64,000 nt of DNA from Craspedostauros australis (lineage: Eukaryota; Bacillariophyta; Bacillariophyceae; Mastogloiales; Achnanthaceae), in NCBI GenBank assembly GCA_026770025.1, contig JAMXDE010000006.1, forward strand, positions 2,238,001 to 2,302,000, written 5' to 3'. Numbering within the stretch: position 1 is the first letter of the stretch; every line of letters starts with the position of its first letter. Under the pieces are notes generated by a model, which was given only the letters and a program-made list of their open reading frames with translations, did no database searches and was not told the DNA's origin. Made by a program: the position numbers and the translations under genes. Positions 18,426 to 31,350 of this stretch are shown here, piece after piece.

Positions 18426-18950
18426 ATGATCACCGTTGTCTCCTTTTCTCTCTTCCTGCTTCTGCTCACAGCGGAACATGCCACACTTGCCCGTCGCACT
18501 GCCCGTCGCACTGCATCGTCCAAGGGCGGAACAGCCGCACATATCAAGTCAAAGCAAGGTGGCGTGGGTGCACACCCCACACAAGGACCAGAATTGACGT
18601 ACCGCATCGCACAGTGCACAAAGCCGGCGCGAAGTGAAAACACAAGCTTCGCACCCACTTCTCCTGCTCCAACCATGATGGTCTTGCAAAACCGCACCAC
18701 AATCAGCCCCTCCAGAAGTCCCTCAATCATCCCCTCCATCCACCCCTCGGGTGCCCCCCCGGACATCCCAACGCAGGAACCTCAAATCGCAACCGACCCT
18801 GTGGCAGATGGCGAAGAAGCGACGTCGGTCAACTCCGCACCGGCAGATGTCACGTCTCCGTTGCAGTCCTCTGCTCCGACCAATGCATCAACCTTGTTCA
18901 CAGCAACAGTATGCGGAGCAATGGTGATTTCTTTCTTTTCCATGCAGTAA
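18426..18950 (+). CDS. Small secreted PS-rich protein, possibly GPI-anchored, 174 aa
   Basis: No known family. The ATG at 18426 is chosen because it starts a signal peptide (MITVVSFSLFLLLLTAEHATLA). The frame is open further upstream to about 17964, but that part is not protein-like. After a basic stretch (RRTARRTASSKGG) the body is rich in Pro, Ser, Thr and Ala, with a PS repeat (PSRSPSIIPSIHPSGAPP) like the stalks of the large LRR proteins in this window. The C-terminus is a short hydrophobic tail (TLFTATVCGAMVISFFSM) preceded by small residues (APTNAS), the layout of a GPI-attachment signal. A cell-wall or surface role is an inference. It could also simply be secreted. Confidence 0.6.
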   Translation: MITVVSFSLFLLLLTAEHATLARRTARRTASSKGGTAAHIKSKQGGVGAHPTQGPELTYRIAQCTKPARSENTSFAPTSPAPTMMVLQNRTTISPSRSPSIIPSIHPSGAPPDIPTQEPQIATDPVADGEEATSVNSAPADVTSPLQSSAPTNASTLFTATVCGAMVISFFSMQ

Positions 18951-19659
18951 ATCACCCATCATCTGGTCTCCAGACTCGGCCAGTGAGCTGACTTCACGAA
19001 CTGGAACTGGAGAGATAGATGTATAGTAGTGCAACGTGATGTAGCGCTACGCCACGCAACTGCGAACGGCAAGGCATTGCCATTGGCAATAAATATGCAT
19101 AGATCAGTCGAGTAGAATGAATACTCATCATATGAGTGGAGCGACTGCTCTGACACAAAACACAAACAAACCATCAAACCGTCTTCCACTATGCTACGTG
19201 CGCGTATGTCATGCACGGTTTCGAGCGTGCAGCAGTCAGCTCGGAACCGGAGCTGCGAGTAGATCATCGATGACGGGACTACGGAGAAAAGAAACAAGGA
19301 TCCGCGTCACCAAAAAAGAACAACAGCGATGTTCTTTTTGCCACCAATCGTCATCCGCAGAACAACATCACGATCGGTGGCAAACCGCCCCTTCTGTGCT
19401 CAACCTCATTCATTCGGTGTCTGTGCATTGTGGAGCACCTCACGCCCCAAACCGCCGCGCCCTCCGATGATCTTGTGTCATCAATTGTGCATCATCATTC
19501 CAACCGTCTCCTCCTCCTCTAACATACTCGCAGAGGACACAGGCTTCCGCTCTTGTCTCTCATAAACACAGCGTCTCCCAAAACCAGATCACTTGCTCTC
19601 AGCTAGGTCGTGCTTGTTGGTACCACACGAGCACGAACACGAACAGAGCAACAATAGCA
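18951..19659. other. Intergenic, 5' flank of the GST-like gene
   Basis: No convincing gene. A gagtaga word occurs near 19105. The final 150 bases before the next ATG are rich in C and A. Short frames here have no motif or codon-like content. Confidence 0.5.
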
Positions 19660-20826
19660 ATGACGACACAGCCTTCTGCATGTACGAAGACTGAGGGGGA
19701 CACGGAGCTCCCTCGTGAGAACACACGGCCCGCCTCGCAAAAGGACATCAGCTCCGGTCCTCTCGCCATTGCCGGCAGCCTCATCTCTCTCTTCTCCACC
19801 AACAACCGCCAACGATCTCCACCAAATGAAAACAAGACATGCCACGTCCGCCTCATCACCATCGGCGTCTCCCACTTCTGCGAGAAGTCGCGGTGGGTAA
19901 TGGACATGGTGGAGGCTAGCCCGGACAATCCCTACTACTACACGGAAGATCCGCATTGTCCCGGCTTCCATTCCTTCGCCTCCTTGCCATCATCCAACTA
20001 CAAGGCATCGCAAACTCCCATGGTGTTGATAAAGCCAGCCAAGACGCAGGCGCAACAACAAGACCTCATGATCAGCGGCAGCACGGCCGTCAATCAATTC
20101 TTCCTGCCGCAGCTCTATCCCGCGCAAGCCGACGCCGACGCGATCCGACAATTCGAGGAGGAGCTGGGACAGCGGCTGGGTGCCACGTCGCGATGCTTCG
20201 CGTACCATCACATCCTGGGCCAATGGAAGACTCCGGGACATACCATGATCACCAACGTGTGCGCCAATGCCAACATCGTCAGTAAGGTAGAACGCCAGCT
20301 GTTTGACAAGATGCTCGACAAGGGCTTGGCCAAAGGCATCCTGAGGGCCATGAAGATCACGAGCGATTTGGCCACGACATCCGAGGAGGAGCTGCGCAAG
20401 CTGTTTGCGGAAATCTCGCAACGGTTGGAGGTATCGGGCGGGCAGTACCTGATGGACGAGAAGGGCCAACCATCGCACGGATTCACAGCGGCCGACTTGA
20501 CGTTTGCGGCATTGTCGGGTCCGATCATCTTGCCGCCGGAACTTGATTCCATCTATCCACCGGCGGTGACGAAGCAGTATCCCGAAGCCTTCTGGGTGTT
20601 GGCGAATGAATTGAGGGCAACGACGGCAGGCAAGCACGTGCTGAAGATGTACAAGAAGCATCGCATTCCGGATGGAGTGGATCAGGACAAGGTGGCGCTG
20701 AAGGCAGTGAATCGGGATTGCTACCCCTGGGAAGGACGGCTTGGCATGGTGCTATTGGCGGCTTCTGTTGCTGCCGGCGCAGCTGCGGTCATCGCTGCTC
20801 GTGTTTTGAAAGGCAGGGCCCGATAA
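19660..20826 (+). CDS. Glutathione S-transferase-like protein with C-terminal membrane anchor
   Basis: 388 residues in one exon. A thioredoxin-like N-terminal GST domain starts near residue 62 (VRLITIGVSHFCEKSRW). The SHFCEK motif occupies the catalytic Cys/Ser position, and SGSTAVNQF near 142 matches the GST turn that contacts the gamma-glutamyl group. An alpha-helical GST_C-like region follows (HGFTAADLTFAALSGP near 275). The last 30 residues form one hydrophobic helix ending in basic residues (GMVLLAASVAAGAAAVIAAR, then VLKGRAR), so the protein is probably tail-anchored with its enzyme domain in the cytosol. The first 55 residues are low complexity with no clear targeting signal. Substrate unknown. 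Detoxification or glutathione-dependent peroxidase activity is a family-level inference. Confidence 0.78.
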   Translation: MTTQPSACTKTEGDTELPRENTRPASQKDISSGPLAIAGSLISLFSTNNRQRSPPNENKTCHVRLITIGVSHFCEKSRWVMDMVEASPDNPYYYTEDPHCPGFHSFASLPSSNYKASQTPMVLIKPAKTQAQQQDLMISGSTAVNQFFLPQLYPAQADADAIRQFEEELGQRLGATSRCFAYHHILGQWKTPGHTMITNVCANANIVSKVERQLFDKMLDKGLAKGILRAMKITSDLATTSEEELRKLFAEISQRLEVSGGQYLMDEKGQPSHGFTAADLTFAALSGPIILPPELDSIYPPAVTKQYPEAFWVLANELRATTAGKHVLKMYKKHRIPDGVDQDKVALKAVNRDCYPWEGRLGMVLLAASVAAGAAAVIAARVLKGRAR

Positions 20827-20997
20827 ATCTAGAGTAGAGGACAGTCGATCGTATATCGTGTTATGCTCTCCTACGAGCAGTGTGACGTCCTTGGTATTCT
20901 TTGTGGCCATGTCCCAAATCCGAATTAGTCAACATGCATACGAATACTCTGGAGAATACTAGCAATTGTAGGCGAGCCCCATTGCGCCGTGCTGTTC

Positions 20998-24612
<3,615 letters not shown>

Positions 24613-27600
24613 ATGGTCTCCTTCCGTCAATCGTTCCTCGCTCTCTTTGCGTCCCCGCTGCGCAATTCCGGCGTCAACACGAGCGTCCGTCGCAACAACA
24701 AGCTCACCAAACTCTGGGCGCAGGAAATCAAGAGATCGTCGTCCCCGTACTTCACGCGTGCATCATTCGATGATGTGGATGCCGTGGATGCTGCGGGAGC
24801 AGGAGATTTCCAAACCTTCGAAGCATGGAAGCTGCAATCTCCATGGACTTCCATCGACTCCGTCAAGGACGCATGGGGAAAGACCCCGCTCCACCTCGCC
24901 TGCTTCAATGGCCAAGTCGACATGGTGAAGTACCTGGTGGAGTACTTGAAACCAACCGTCCACCTGCAATCAGCGAACGGCGAGACCGCGCTGCACTGCG
25001 CAAGTGGCATGGGACATGTGGGCGTCGTCCACTACTTGGCCACCATCGGTGGAGCCGATGTGAACTTCCAGGATAAGTACGGCAAGACGGCGCTGCACGA
25101 TGCCTGCGTCCAGGGCCGTCTGGCTGTGGTGCAGATCTTGATGAACACCCACGCAGCCGATGCCACCTTGCAGGACTACATCGGCGAGACTCCCATCCAT
25201 TGCGCTTGCCAGTGGGGCTACCTGGACATCGTGCAGCATCTGACGCAGTCCAGCGGAATCAATCCCAACGTTCAAGACATATACGGCAACACGGCGCTCT
25301 ACTTCGCGTGCCTAGCAGGCCATATGGACATCGTCAAGCACATCGTGGACACGTCCGACGTGACTATCGATCTCCAAAACAACGATGGCAATACCTTACT
25401 TCATGCCATCTGTCAGAGAGGGGATGTGGACGGCTTGAAGTGGTTCATGGAATCCAACAAACCCGACGTCAGCCTCCAAAACGACCTTGGAAACACTGCG
25501 CTTCATGTCGCATGTTTGAAGGGCCGCTACGAGACCGTGAAGTACTTGGTGGAGTCATGCGGAGCAGATATCAACATCCAGAATGACAAGGAAGGCACGG
25601 CACTTCACTGCGCAAGCAGCATGGGCCACTTAGATGTCGTGAAGTACTTGGTGGAGTCGTGTGGAGCAGACGTCAAGCAATCCAATGCGGGCGGATCCAC
25701 CGCGCTTCATTGTGCGAGCAGCATGGGCCGCGTGGATGTCATCAAGTACTTGGTGGGAACAGGTGACGCCGAGATCAACGCTCAGAACAACCACGGTTAC
25801 ACTCCGCTACATTGCGCAACCAAAATGGGGCGTGTGGAAGCTGTCAAGTATTTGGTGGAGTCCTGCTTGGTCGATGTGAACGTGAAGAACTCAGACGGGC
25901 GCATTGCGCTTCACCAGGCGTGCTTGGCCAAGGTTCCGAACTTTCATATTGTCGCATGCTTGGTACAGCCCGACGAAGCGGATATCAACATCCTCGACGC
26001 TGACGGACGCACGGCGCTGCATCAAATATGCCCGACCCGCCGTTTGGACATCGTCAGGCGCCTTGTCAATTCCGGAAAAGCAAACGTCGATATCCTGGAC
26101 CCCAACGGGCGCACCGCTCTCCATTTAGCGTGCTTAGAAGATCGTCTGCACATCGTGCAGTGCCTGGTGAAATCTGGCAAAGCAGATGTCGACATCCTGG
26201 ACGCCGATGGACGCACCGCCCTCCACGCCATGTGTGCGGCTGGAAACTTGGATATCGTACAGTGTCTGGTAGAATCCGGCAAAGCGGATATCGACATCCT
26301 GGACGCCGATGGACGCACCGCCCTCCACGTAGCATGTGCGAATGACAACTTTAACACGGTGGAATCTCTGGTGGGATCGGAGAAGGTGAACGTAGATATC
26401 CTGGATCCCGATGGACGCACCGCCCTCCATACGGCGTGTTTGAATGGTTACCAGAGTATTGCGAGATGCTTGGTGGAATCGGCCAAAGCAGATGTCGACA
26501 TCCGAGACCCCGATGGACGCACCGCCCTCCATACGGCGTGTTTGAATGATCACCTGGAGATCGTGAAATGTCTTGTGGAATCCGGCAAAGCAGACATCAA
26601 CATTCAAAATGGGCACGATGGCGCTGCGATTCACCATGCATGCAAGAACGAGCACACTGCGATCATCAGATACTTGGTGGAGTCCTGCAATGCGGATGTC
26701 AACACGAAATACATCGACGGTGACACTGCACTTCATCGCGCCAGCAAAAACGGCGAGCTGCGTGTCTTCAAGGAGTTGGTGGAGTCATTCGGAGCTGACA
26801 TCTACATGAAGAACAGCGATGACTTCGCTCCCATTCAATGCGCGAGCAGCAACAACCACTTGGACATTGTGGAGTACTTAGTTGCATCGTGCAAGGTCGA
26901 CGTGAACCAAGTGGCCGACGATATCACGGGAATGCACTGTGCGAGTGGAAATGGTCATCTGGATGTCCTCAAGTATCTGGTCGAATCTGGTGGGGGAGAT
27001 ATCACCAAGCCAAATAAGCATGGGAACACCGCGCTGCATTGGGCATGCAGCAAGGGTCATTTGGACATCGTGGAATATCTCGTCAACTCATTCGGGACAG
27101 TCGTCAGGCTCCGAAGCAACACTGGTGACTCCGTGATGTTCGGTTCAAGTTCCGGAGCAGACTCGGAGAGGGTGGAGGCCATGCTGCGATCTGCTTCGCC
27201 AGATGGCATCGACGACGCTGCGCTGAAGGAAGCATGCTCAAAGAATCGATTGGGTACTGTGAAGTATCTCGTGCAATCAGACACTGCAAGGCTTGGCGCC
27301 GGCACAGATGCGGACGTAGGTGTTGGTGTTGGTGTCGGCGTCGGCGTCGGTGTCGGTGTCGGTGTCGGTGGTGGTGTCGATGAGGGAGATGCAGGTGATG
27401 GCGATAACGCCGCGCTCGCCCCTCCCGGAGACGATGGCGAGCCAGCCATTCTCAATGCCTTGGCAATGGCCAACCAACTTGCCGTCAATGCTCAAGAAAA
27501 TCAGGAAGATGGCGCAGGTCCTGTCGTCAACAGCCGAGACCACATGGAGGCAATGATGGCGTTGGCGAAATCATGCAACATCGAAATCAACACCCGTGAT

Positions 27601-27993
27601 CTGGAAGTGGGTACTGTCGTGTATGGTGACTTCGATGCGGACGGCTTGGCCGCCATGAAGCAGATGGTGGAGTCAGGCGAGGCCAACGCAATCGTTACAG
27701 CCGGGCAAGGCGAGAACGCGCTGACTTCTGCCGGCATGAATGCGTATCTGGAAGTCGCCAAGTACCTATTGGATTCATCCAAATCAGACGTTGACGTCCA
27801 AAACAATGTTGGTGACACCCCGCTTCACTGCGCATGCTGGGAAGGCCAGGTGGATGTCGTGAAGCATCTGATCGAGTCTGGGAAGGCAAACTGGCTCATC
27901 CAAAACCAAAACAACCAAAGCCCCTTGGACTACGCCAGAGACCAAGACCACGCCGAAATCGTGGAGTACTTGGATCTGTGCGTTGCCAATTAA
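24613..27993 (+). CDS. Ankyrin-repeat protein, 1126 aa, about 25 repeats
   Basis: Almost the whole protein is ankyrin repeats of 33-35 residues, beginning near residue 93 (GKTPLHLACFNGQVDMVKYL) and ending at the C-terminus. I count 22 good copies plus several degenerate ones. Repeats between about 455 and 655 share ILDADGRTALH or near-identical blocks, a sign of recent tandem duplication. Near residues 903-922 a Gly-Val alternating run, coded by a GGTGTC-type hexamer repeat, and an acidic linker split the array. One further degenerate block and one typical repeat follow. The first 45 residues are basic with no clear signal peptide. No kinase, DEATH, F-box or membrane segment is present, so a scaffold role is the only safe inference. 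The ATG at 24613 is the first in the open frame. Confidence 0.9.
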   Translation: MVSFRQSFLALFASPLRNSGVNTSVRRNNKLTKLWAQEIKRSSSPYFTRASFDDVDAVDAAGAGDFQTFEAWKLQSPWTSIDSVKDAWGKTPLHLACFNGQVDMVKYLVEYLKPTVHLQSANGETALHCASGMGHVGVVHYLATIGGADVNFQDKYGKTALHDACVQGRLAVVQILMNTHAADATLQDYIGETPIHCACQWGYLDIVQHLTQSSGINPNVQDIYGNTALYFACLAGHMDIVKHIVDTSDVTIDLQNNDGNTLLHAICQRGDVDGLKWFMESNKPDVSLQNDLGNTALHVACLKGRYETVKYLVESCGADINIQNDKEGTALHCASSMGHLDVVKYLVESCGADVKQSNAGGSTALHCASSMGRVDVIKYLVGTGDAEINAQNNHGYTPLHCATKMGRVEAVKYLVESCLVDVNVKNSDGRIALHQACLAKVPNFHIVACLVQPDEADINILDADGRTALHQICPTRRLDIVRRLVNSGKANVDILDPNGRTALHLACLEDRLHIVQCLVKSGKADVDILDADGRTALHAMCAAGNLDIVQCLVESGKADIDILDADGRTALHVACANDNFNTVESLVGSEKVNVDILDPDGRTALHTACLNGYQSIARCLVESAKADVDIRDPDGRTALHTACLNDHLEIVKCLVESGKADINIQNGHDGAAIHHACKNEHTAIIRYLVESCNADVNTKYIDGDTALHRASKNGELRVFKELVESFGADIYMKNSDDFAPIQCASSNNHLDIVEYLVASCKVDVNQVADDITGMHCASGNGHLDVLKYLVESGGGDITKPNKHGNTALHWACSKGHLDIVEYLVNSFGTVVRLRSNTGDSVMFGSSSGADSERVEAMLRSASPDGIDDAALKEACSKNRLGTVKYLVQSDTARLGAGTDADVGVGVGVGVGVGVGVGVGGGVDEGDAGDGDNAALAPPGDDGEPAILNALAMANQLAVNAQENQEDGAGPVVNSRDHMEAMMALAKSCNIEINTRDLEVGTVVYGDFDADGLAAMKQMVESGEANAIVTAGQGENALTSAGMNAYLEVAKYLLDSSKSDVDVQNNVGDTPLHCACWEGQVDVVKHLIESGKANWLIQNQNNQSPLDYARDQDHAEIVEYLDLCVAN
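27319..27378. repeat. GGTGTC-type hexanucleotide repeat in the ankyrin gene
   Basis: About ten in-frame copies of a GGTGTY/GGCGTC hexamer encode a Val-Gly run. Length changes stay in frame. Confidence 0.85.
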
Positions 27994-28431
27994 CATAATC
28001 TATTATGAGGAGAGAGAGAGAGAGAGTTCTGCGATTATAATGCATGGACGAGTGTGAAGTGCCTGGCTACTACAGTACTATATAGCACATCTAGAGAGCG
28101 TCAAAGGCGGCAGGTATCCAAACCGTCCAACCCGTTTCTCGACTGGCATGGGTTCTTGAGTGATGGTTCGATGTCCAGGATTTCCTTCGTAGCGATACAG
28201 CACGGCCCTGAAGAGCAATGGTAATCATTCATTGAAAAGGTCTGCGGATTGATCTCAATGATGAATGGAGTGATCGCTCGGCACCCTTGTAACTTGGCAC
28301 TCGTTCAAACCATGCATTCAAGTCGTAGTGCCTCGTTCTGACTCGCACACATAGTCGTATGTAGGTGCCAACATCCATTGCATTTACTGAAGCATATCTC
28401 TTCATAAGTGAGTAGTATGGCACCCGTGTAA
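27994..28431. other. Convergent 3' intergenic region
   Basis: Space between the ankyrin gene (+) and ISY1 (-). It has a GA dinucleotide run at about 28010-28026 and the AT-rich word agtactatatag near 28075. No gene seen. Confidence 0.55.
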
Positions 28432-29166
28432 TCAGAATGCAAACTTCGCCAGCAGGTTCTTCTTCTTTTCTGCCAGAAGAATCTTGGCGACCTCCTCCTG
28501 CGATGGAACGTCCAGGTAATCATGGCCGACGTCCGTGAGCGATCCCGACACGCCGCTGTCATCGTCTCCATCCTCCGATATCTTTCGCCGCTTGTTCTCG
28601 CGACGGGCCTTTTCTTCCATCTCCAACAGGACCCCGTCCTCTTCGTCCTTCCAGCCGTAGTAATCCACCGTTATGCGCTTGTAGACATCATTGCGCCCCG
28701 CGCCCAGCTTGGCCAACCTCTTCTTCTGCGCCTGGCCCTCCAGCAGCTCCTTGACGCCGGGCAGGGTCTTGGCGGCGCCGAAGTACCGATACCCGCCGGC
28801 GCCTTCCGCGTAGTCGTCGCCCTCCTCGATCCGCCGTTGCTTCTCGATGGCGTTGTAGTCCTTGCCGCCCAGCTCGAGTATCCGCTTGTTCCAATGGAAC
28901 TTCTCGCGGAAGCTGTGGTTGATCTCGTCGTTGAGCTCGCGGATGCCGTGCTCTCCCAGACCGGGATTCTGGATCTTGGAGATGGAGTTGGAGATCTCGC
29001 GCACGATCTGGTTGCGGTAGTGCTCGGCGTCGGCCAGGTGCTCGCATTGCGAGGCGAGGTAGGGGCGGCGCTTGGAGCGGCTGGAGATGCTGGTGGCGTT
29101 GCCTTCCTCCCTCATCTTGACCCATTTGTTCAGCATGGATCGTGCCTTTTCTGCTGGTCGGGCCAT
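28432..29166 (-). CDS. ISY1: Pre-mRNA splicing factor ISY1
   Basis: Component of the NineTeen/PRP19-associated spliceosome complex. The start is ATG 29166 because the family begins MARNAEKAQSMLNR and this reads MARPAEKARSMLNKW; the frame open further upstream to 29535 is not conserved-looking. 244 residues, somewhat shorter than human ISY1. Family landmarks in order: RPYLASQCEHLADAEHYR near 40, the helical IQNPGLGEHGIRELNDEIN segment, HWNKRILELGGKDY near 97, YRYFGAAKTLPGVKELL near 135, and DYYGWKDEEDG near 178. The C-terminal tail is charged with a KRRK-type nuclear signal. One exon. The function is well fixed by the family. Confidence 0.95.
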   Translation of the reverse strand: MARPAEKARSMLNKWVKMREEGNATSISSRSKRRPYLASQCEHLADAEHYRNQIVREISNSISKIQNPGLGEHGIRELNDEINHSFREKFHWNKRILELGGKDYNAIEKQRRIEEGDDYAEGAGGYRYFGAAKTLPGVKELLEGQAQKKRLAKLGAGRNDVYKRITVDYYGWKDEEDGVLLEMEEKARRENKRRKISEDGDDDSGVSGSLTDVGHDYLDVPSQEEVAKILLAEKKKNLLAKFAF

Positions 29167-29924
29167 GGTTGCTGTTTCTTTGGATGCTGGTGCAAGGCCG
29201 GCTTCTTCTTCCTCTTCCTCTTGCGCTTGCTTGCTTCTTGATGGCGCTTTCTTTGCTCCTCGACTGTCCTGGATGCTGCTGGTATCTTCAGTGAGTGCTG
29301 CTCTGGATGGAGATGTTGCTGGAGTTCTGCACTGAGGTGATGAGGGGACGAGGCAACGCGATGATGGGGTTGTAGGCTCTGTGCGGTGATACGCGCACAT
29401 CCACGATGATGGACAACAACATTTGTGCGCGATTTTGGTTGGTTCTGCGTGGTCGAGACCAATTCGTGATTCGATAGTCCTAAACATGATTGAATATTCC
29501 CGCACGACTCCCAGAACGCTGCACAGATGATGCATTTGATGTCGATTCTACAATCCTCCAACCACAGCCTGTTTGAATTCCTCATGGGCACGAGTATGTG
29601 CTAGTATCTTCTTGTTTGCTAAATTGTTGTTTACAGTGACGATATCATCTTGTTTGCTTTGTTCACTGGCACATATAGTATACCAAATGGATAGGCTGCG
29701 TTTGGAGGTGAAGCCACGACCGACACTGATTGATTCGAATGCCACATCCGATCACCTTGGCAGCCACCTCCAAAGAGTCTTGTTCATGTTCATGTTCCTT
29801 TTCCTGTTCATAGCATTGGCACTCCGCCATAATATCCTTCTCAATATCCATATCATATCCACGGAGACGCCTGTGTGTTGCTCTCTCTCTTGTCCAAAAC
29901 ACTCATCCAAAAACACAAGACTGC
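29167..29924. other. Intergenic, ISY1 5' flank
   Basis: Upstream of ISY1 and downstream of the MGCGGSK gene. No convincing gene. The ISY1 frame stays open to 29535 without family similarity. A ctctctctctt run occurs near 29881. Confidence 0.5.
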
Positions 29925-30146
29925 TCATTTCGCTGGCTCCATCTCGCCGGATTCTTCCGTCGCTGTTATCGTCCCAGTCTGCTGCTGCGTTTGCTGCAAG
30001 AGCGGATGGGGCTGCCGTGGGACGTAGCCATGTGGCGCTTCTCCCTTCTGCTGCTGCACCTTCTTGTCATGCTTGATCATGACGTGCACCGAATCATCCA
30101 CCTGCTGCAGTCTGGAATCTCCGTCCTTCGACCCACCGCAACCCAT
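29925..30146 (-). CDS. Small acylated protein MGCGGSK, 73 aa
   Basis: A 73-residue open frame starting MGCGGSKDGDSRLQQVDD. Gly2 followed by Cys3 and Ser6-Lys7 is a textbook dual-acylation signal (N-myristoylation plus palmitoylation), which would put the protein on the inner face of a membrane. The middle is charged (SVHVMIKHDKK) and the end is rich in Gln, Thr and Glu. I recognise no domain. Small MGC-starting proteins of this kind recur in algae, but the match is only to the N-terminal signal. It might instead be the first exon of a longer gene, though the frame ends in a stop and no clear donor precedes it. Confidence 0.55.
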   Translation of the reverse strand: MGCGGSKDGDSRLQQVDDSVHVMIKHDKKVQQQKGEAPHGYVPRQPHPLLQQTQQQTGTITATEESGEMEPAK

Positions 30147-31350
30147 GTTTGCTCAATAGGGATTGTTCTTCCTGTTGATGATCCGTGTCGTATTGGGTTG
30201 CGCTGTGCAGATTGTTGTCAGATGCACACACGATTCGCCTTCGCCTTCGTTTTGCTCTGATTTGTTTGCTTTACTTTGATTGCTGCGTTGTTTGACATTG
30301 TCCCAGAGAGGTCAGAGAATGACATGGTGGAGAGCATGGCACGGCACAGTTCATGTTATCGATAGTGCGTTTCACCCATGAAGTATGTACACCACAGGAT
30401 GGGATGATATGTGCGATGCGAAATGGAACCAGAGTGTCAGCAAAAGACGTTTGGATGAGCGATTGCGTGGGTCGACACCAACATGAAACTATCGTGCAAG
30501 CAAACACTGCAGCGCACGTCGCACATCCCCCAAGCGAATGTTGCCTTTCTCCTTCACCATTGCCTTCGATCGGCAGGAGCTGCTCCAGGTCGCTTCGCAG
30601 TGCTGTGAGCGGCACCTTCCGAGTGACCAAAGTGGCGAACACGATGCTCAACGGACGCACCTTCTTCTGTGCAAATTGTTGTTGCGCTTCCCTATCTCTC
30701 TTTCACCGCTCTCTATTCCTTCGGATAGGAAACCCTCGTGTATAGTGGAGCAGATGATTGCTTCAACTCTTGATGGCATGGAATGGCAACTGCGCAGCAC
30801 ACTCCGCCCCTCCAACACAGACGCACCGCCCAACTCACCTCGAATCCCTTTGAGAATGCGATGTTGTCCGCGCAAAACACACAAACTGAAAGTTCAAACG
30901 CGAATTCGTGTTGTGGTCGTGGTCGGGTCCGCAAAAAAGTTGTTTCACACCCACGCCGCAGCGTTAAATGGAGAATGTCCGTTCATGTTCGGTTGTTTTG
31001 GCGCGGAAATCGAAGACATCGCCATCGTAGCATTTCATCCGGAGGTAGAGGTGGAGAAGTTGGCAGGTGTATGGGTATGTGGATCACAGTGTGGGTAGAG
31101 CACGGTCTGGCTTTCATTTGATTTCGTTTTTATGATAGAGTTCTTAACTGTAGTATTTCACGTAACATAAAGATGCACACAGATGTATCTGAACTGTCTT
31201 TCTCTGTTTCTCTGTTTCTCTCTCTCTCTGCCTTTTCCAAGAAGACCATGTGTCTCCGTTTGTTGGCACTCTCCTAATGACATGTGCGAGTCTCATGCAT
31301 CTCGACGTGTCTTCTTCGTTTCATTTCATGCCGTCTCTTCGCGGACCTTC
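30147..31350. other. Intergenic, no recognised gene
   Basis: A 1.2-kb stretch with two overlapping open frames (186 codons on + from ATG 30538; about 130 codons on - below 30660 from a GTG). Neither has a recognisable motif. A pyrimidine-rich microsatellite (ctctgtttctctctctct type) lies at about 31194-31236, just past the 3' end of LRR-A. Confidence 0.45.
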
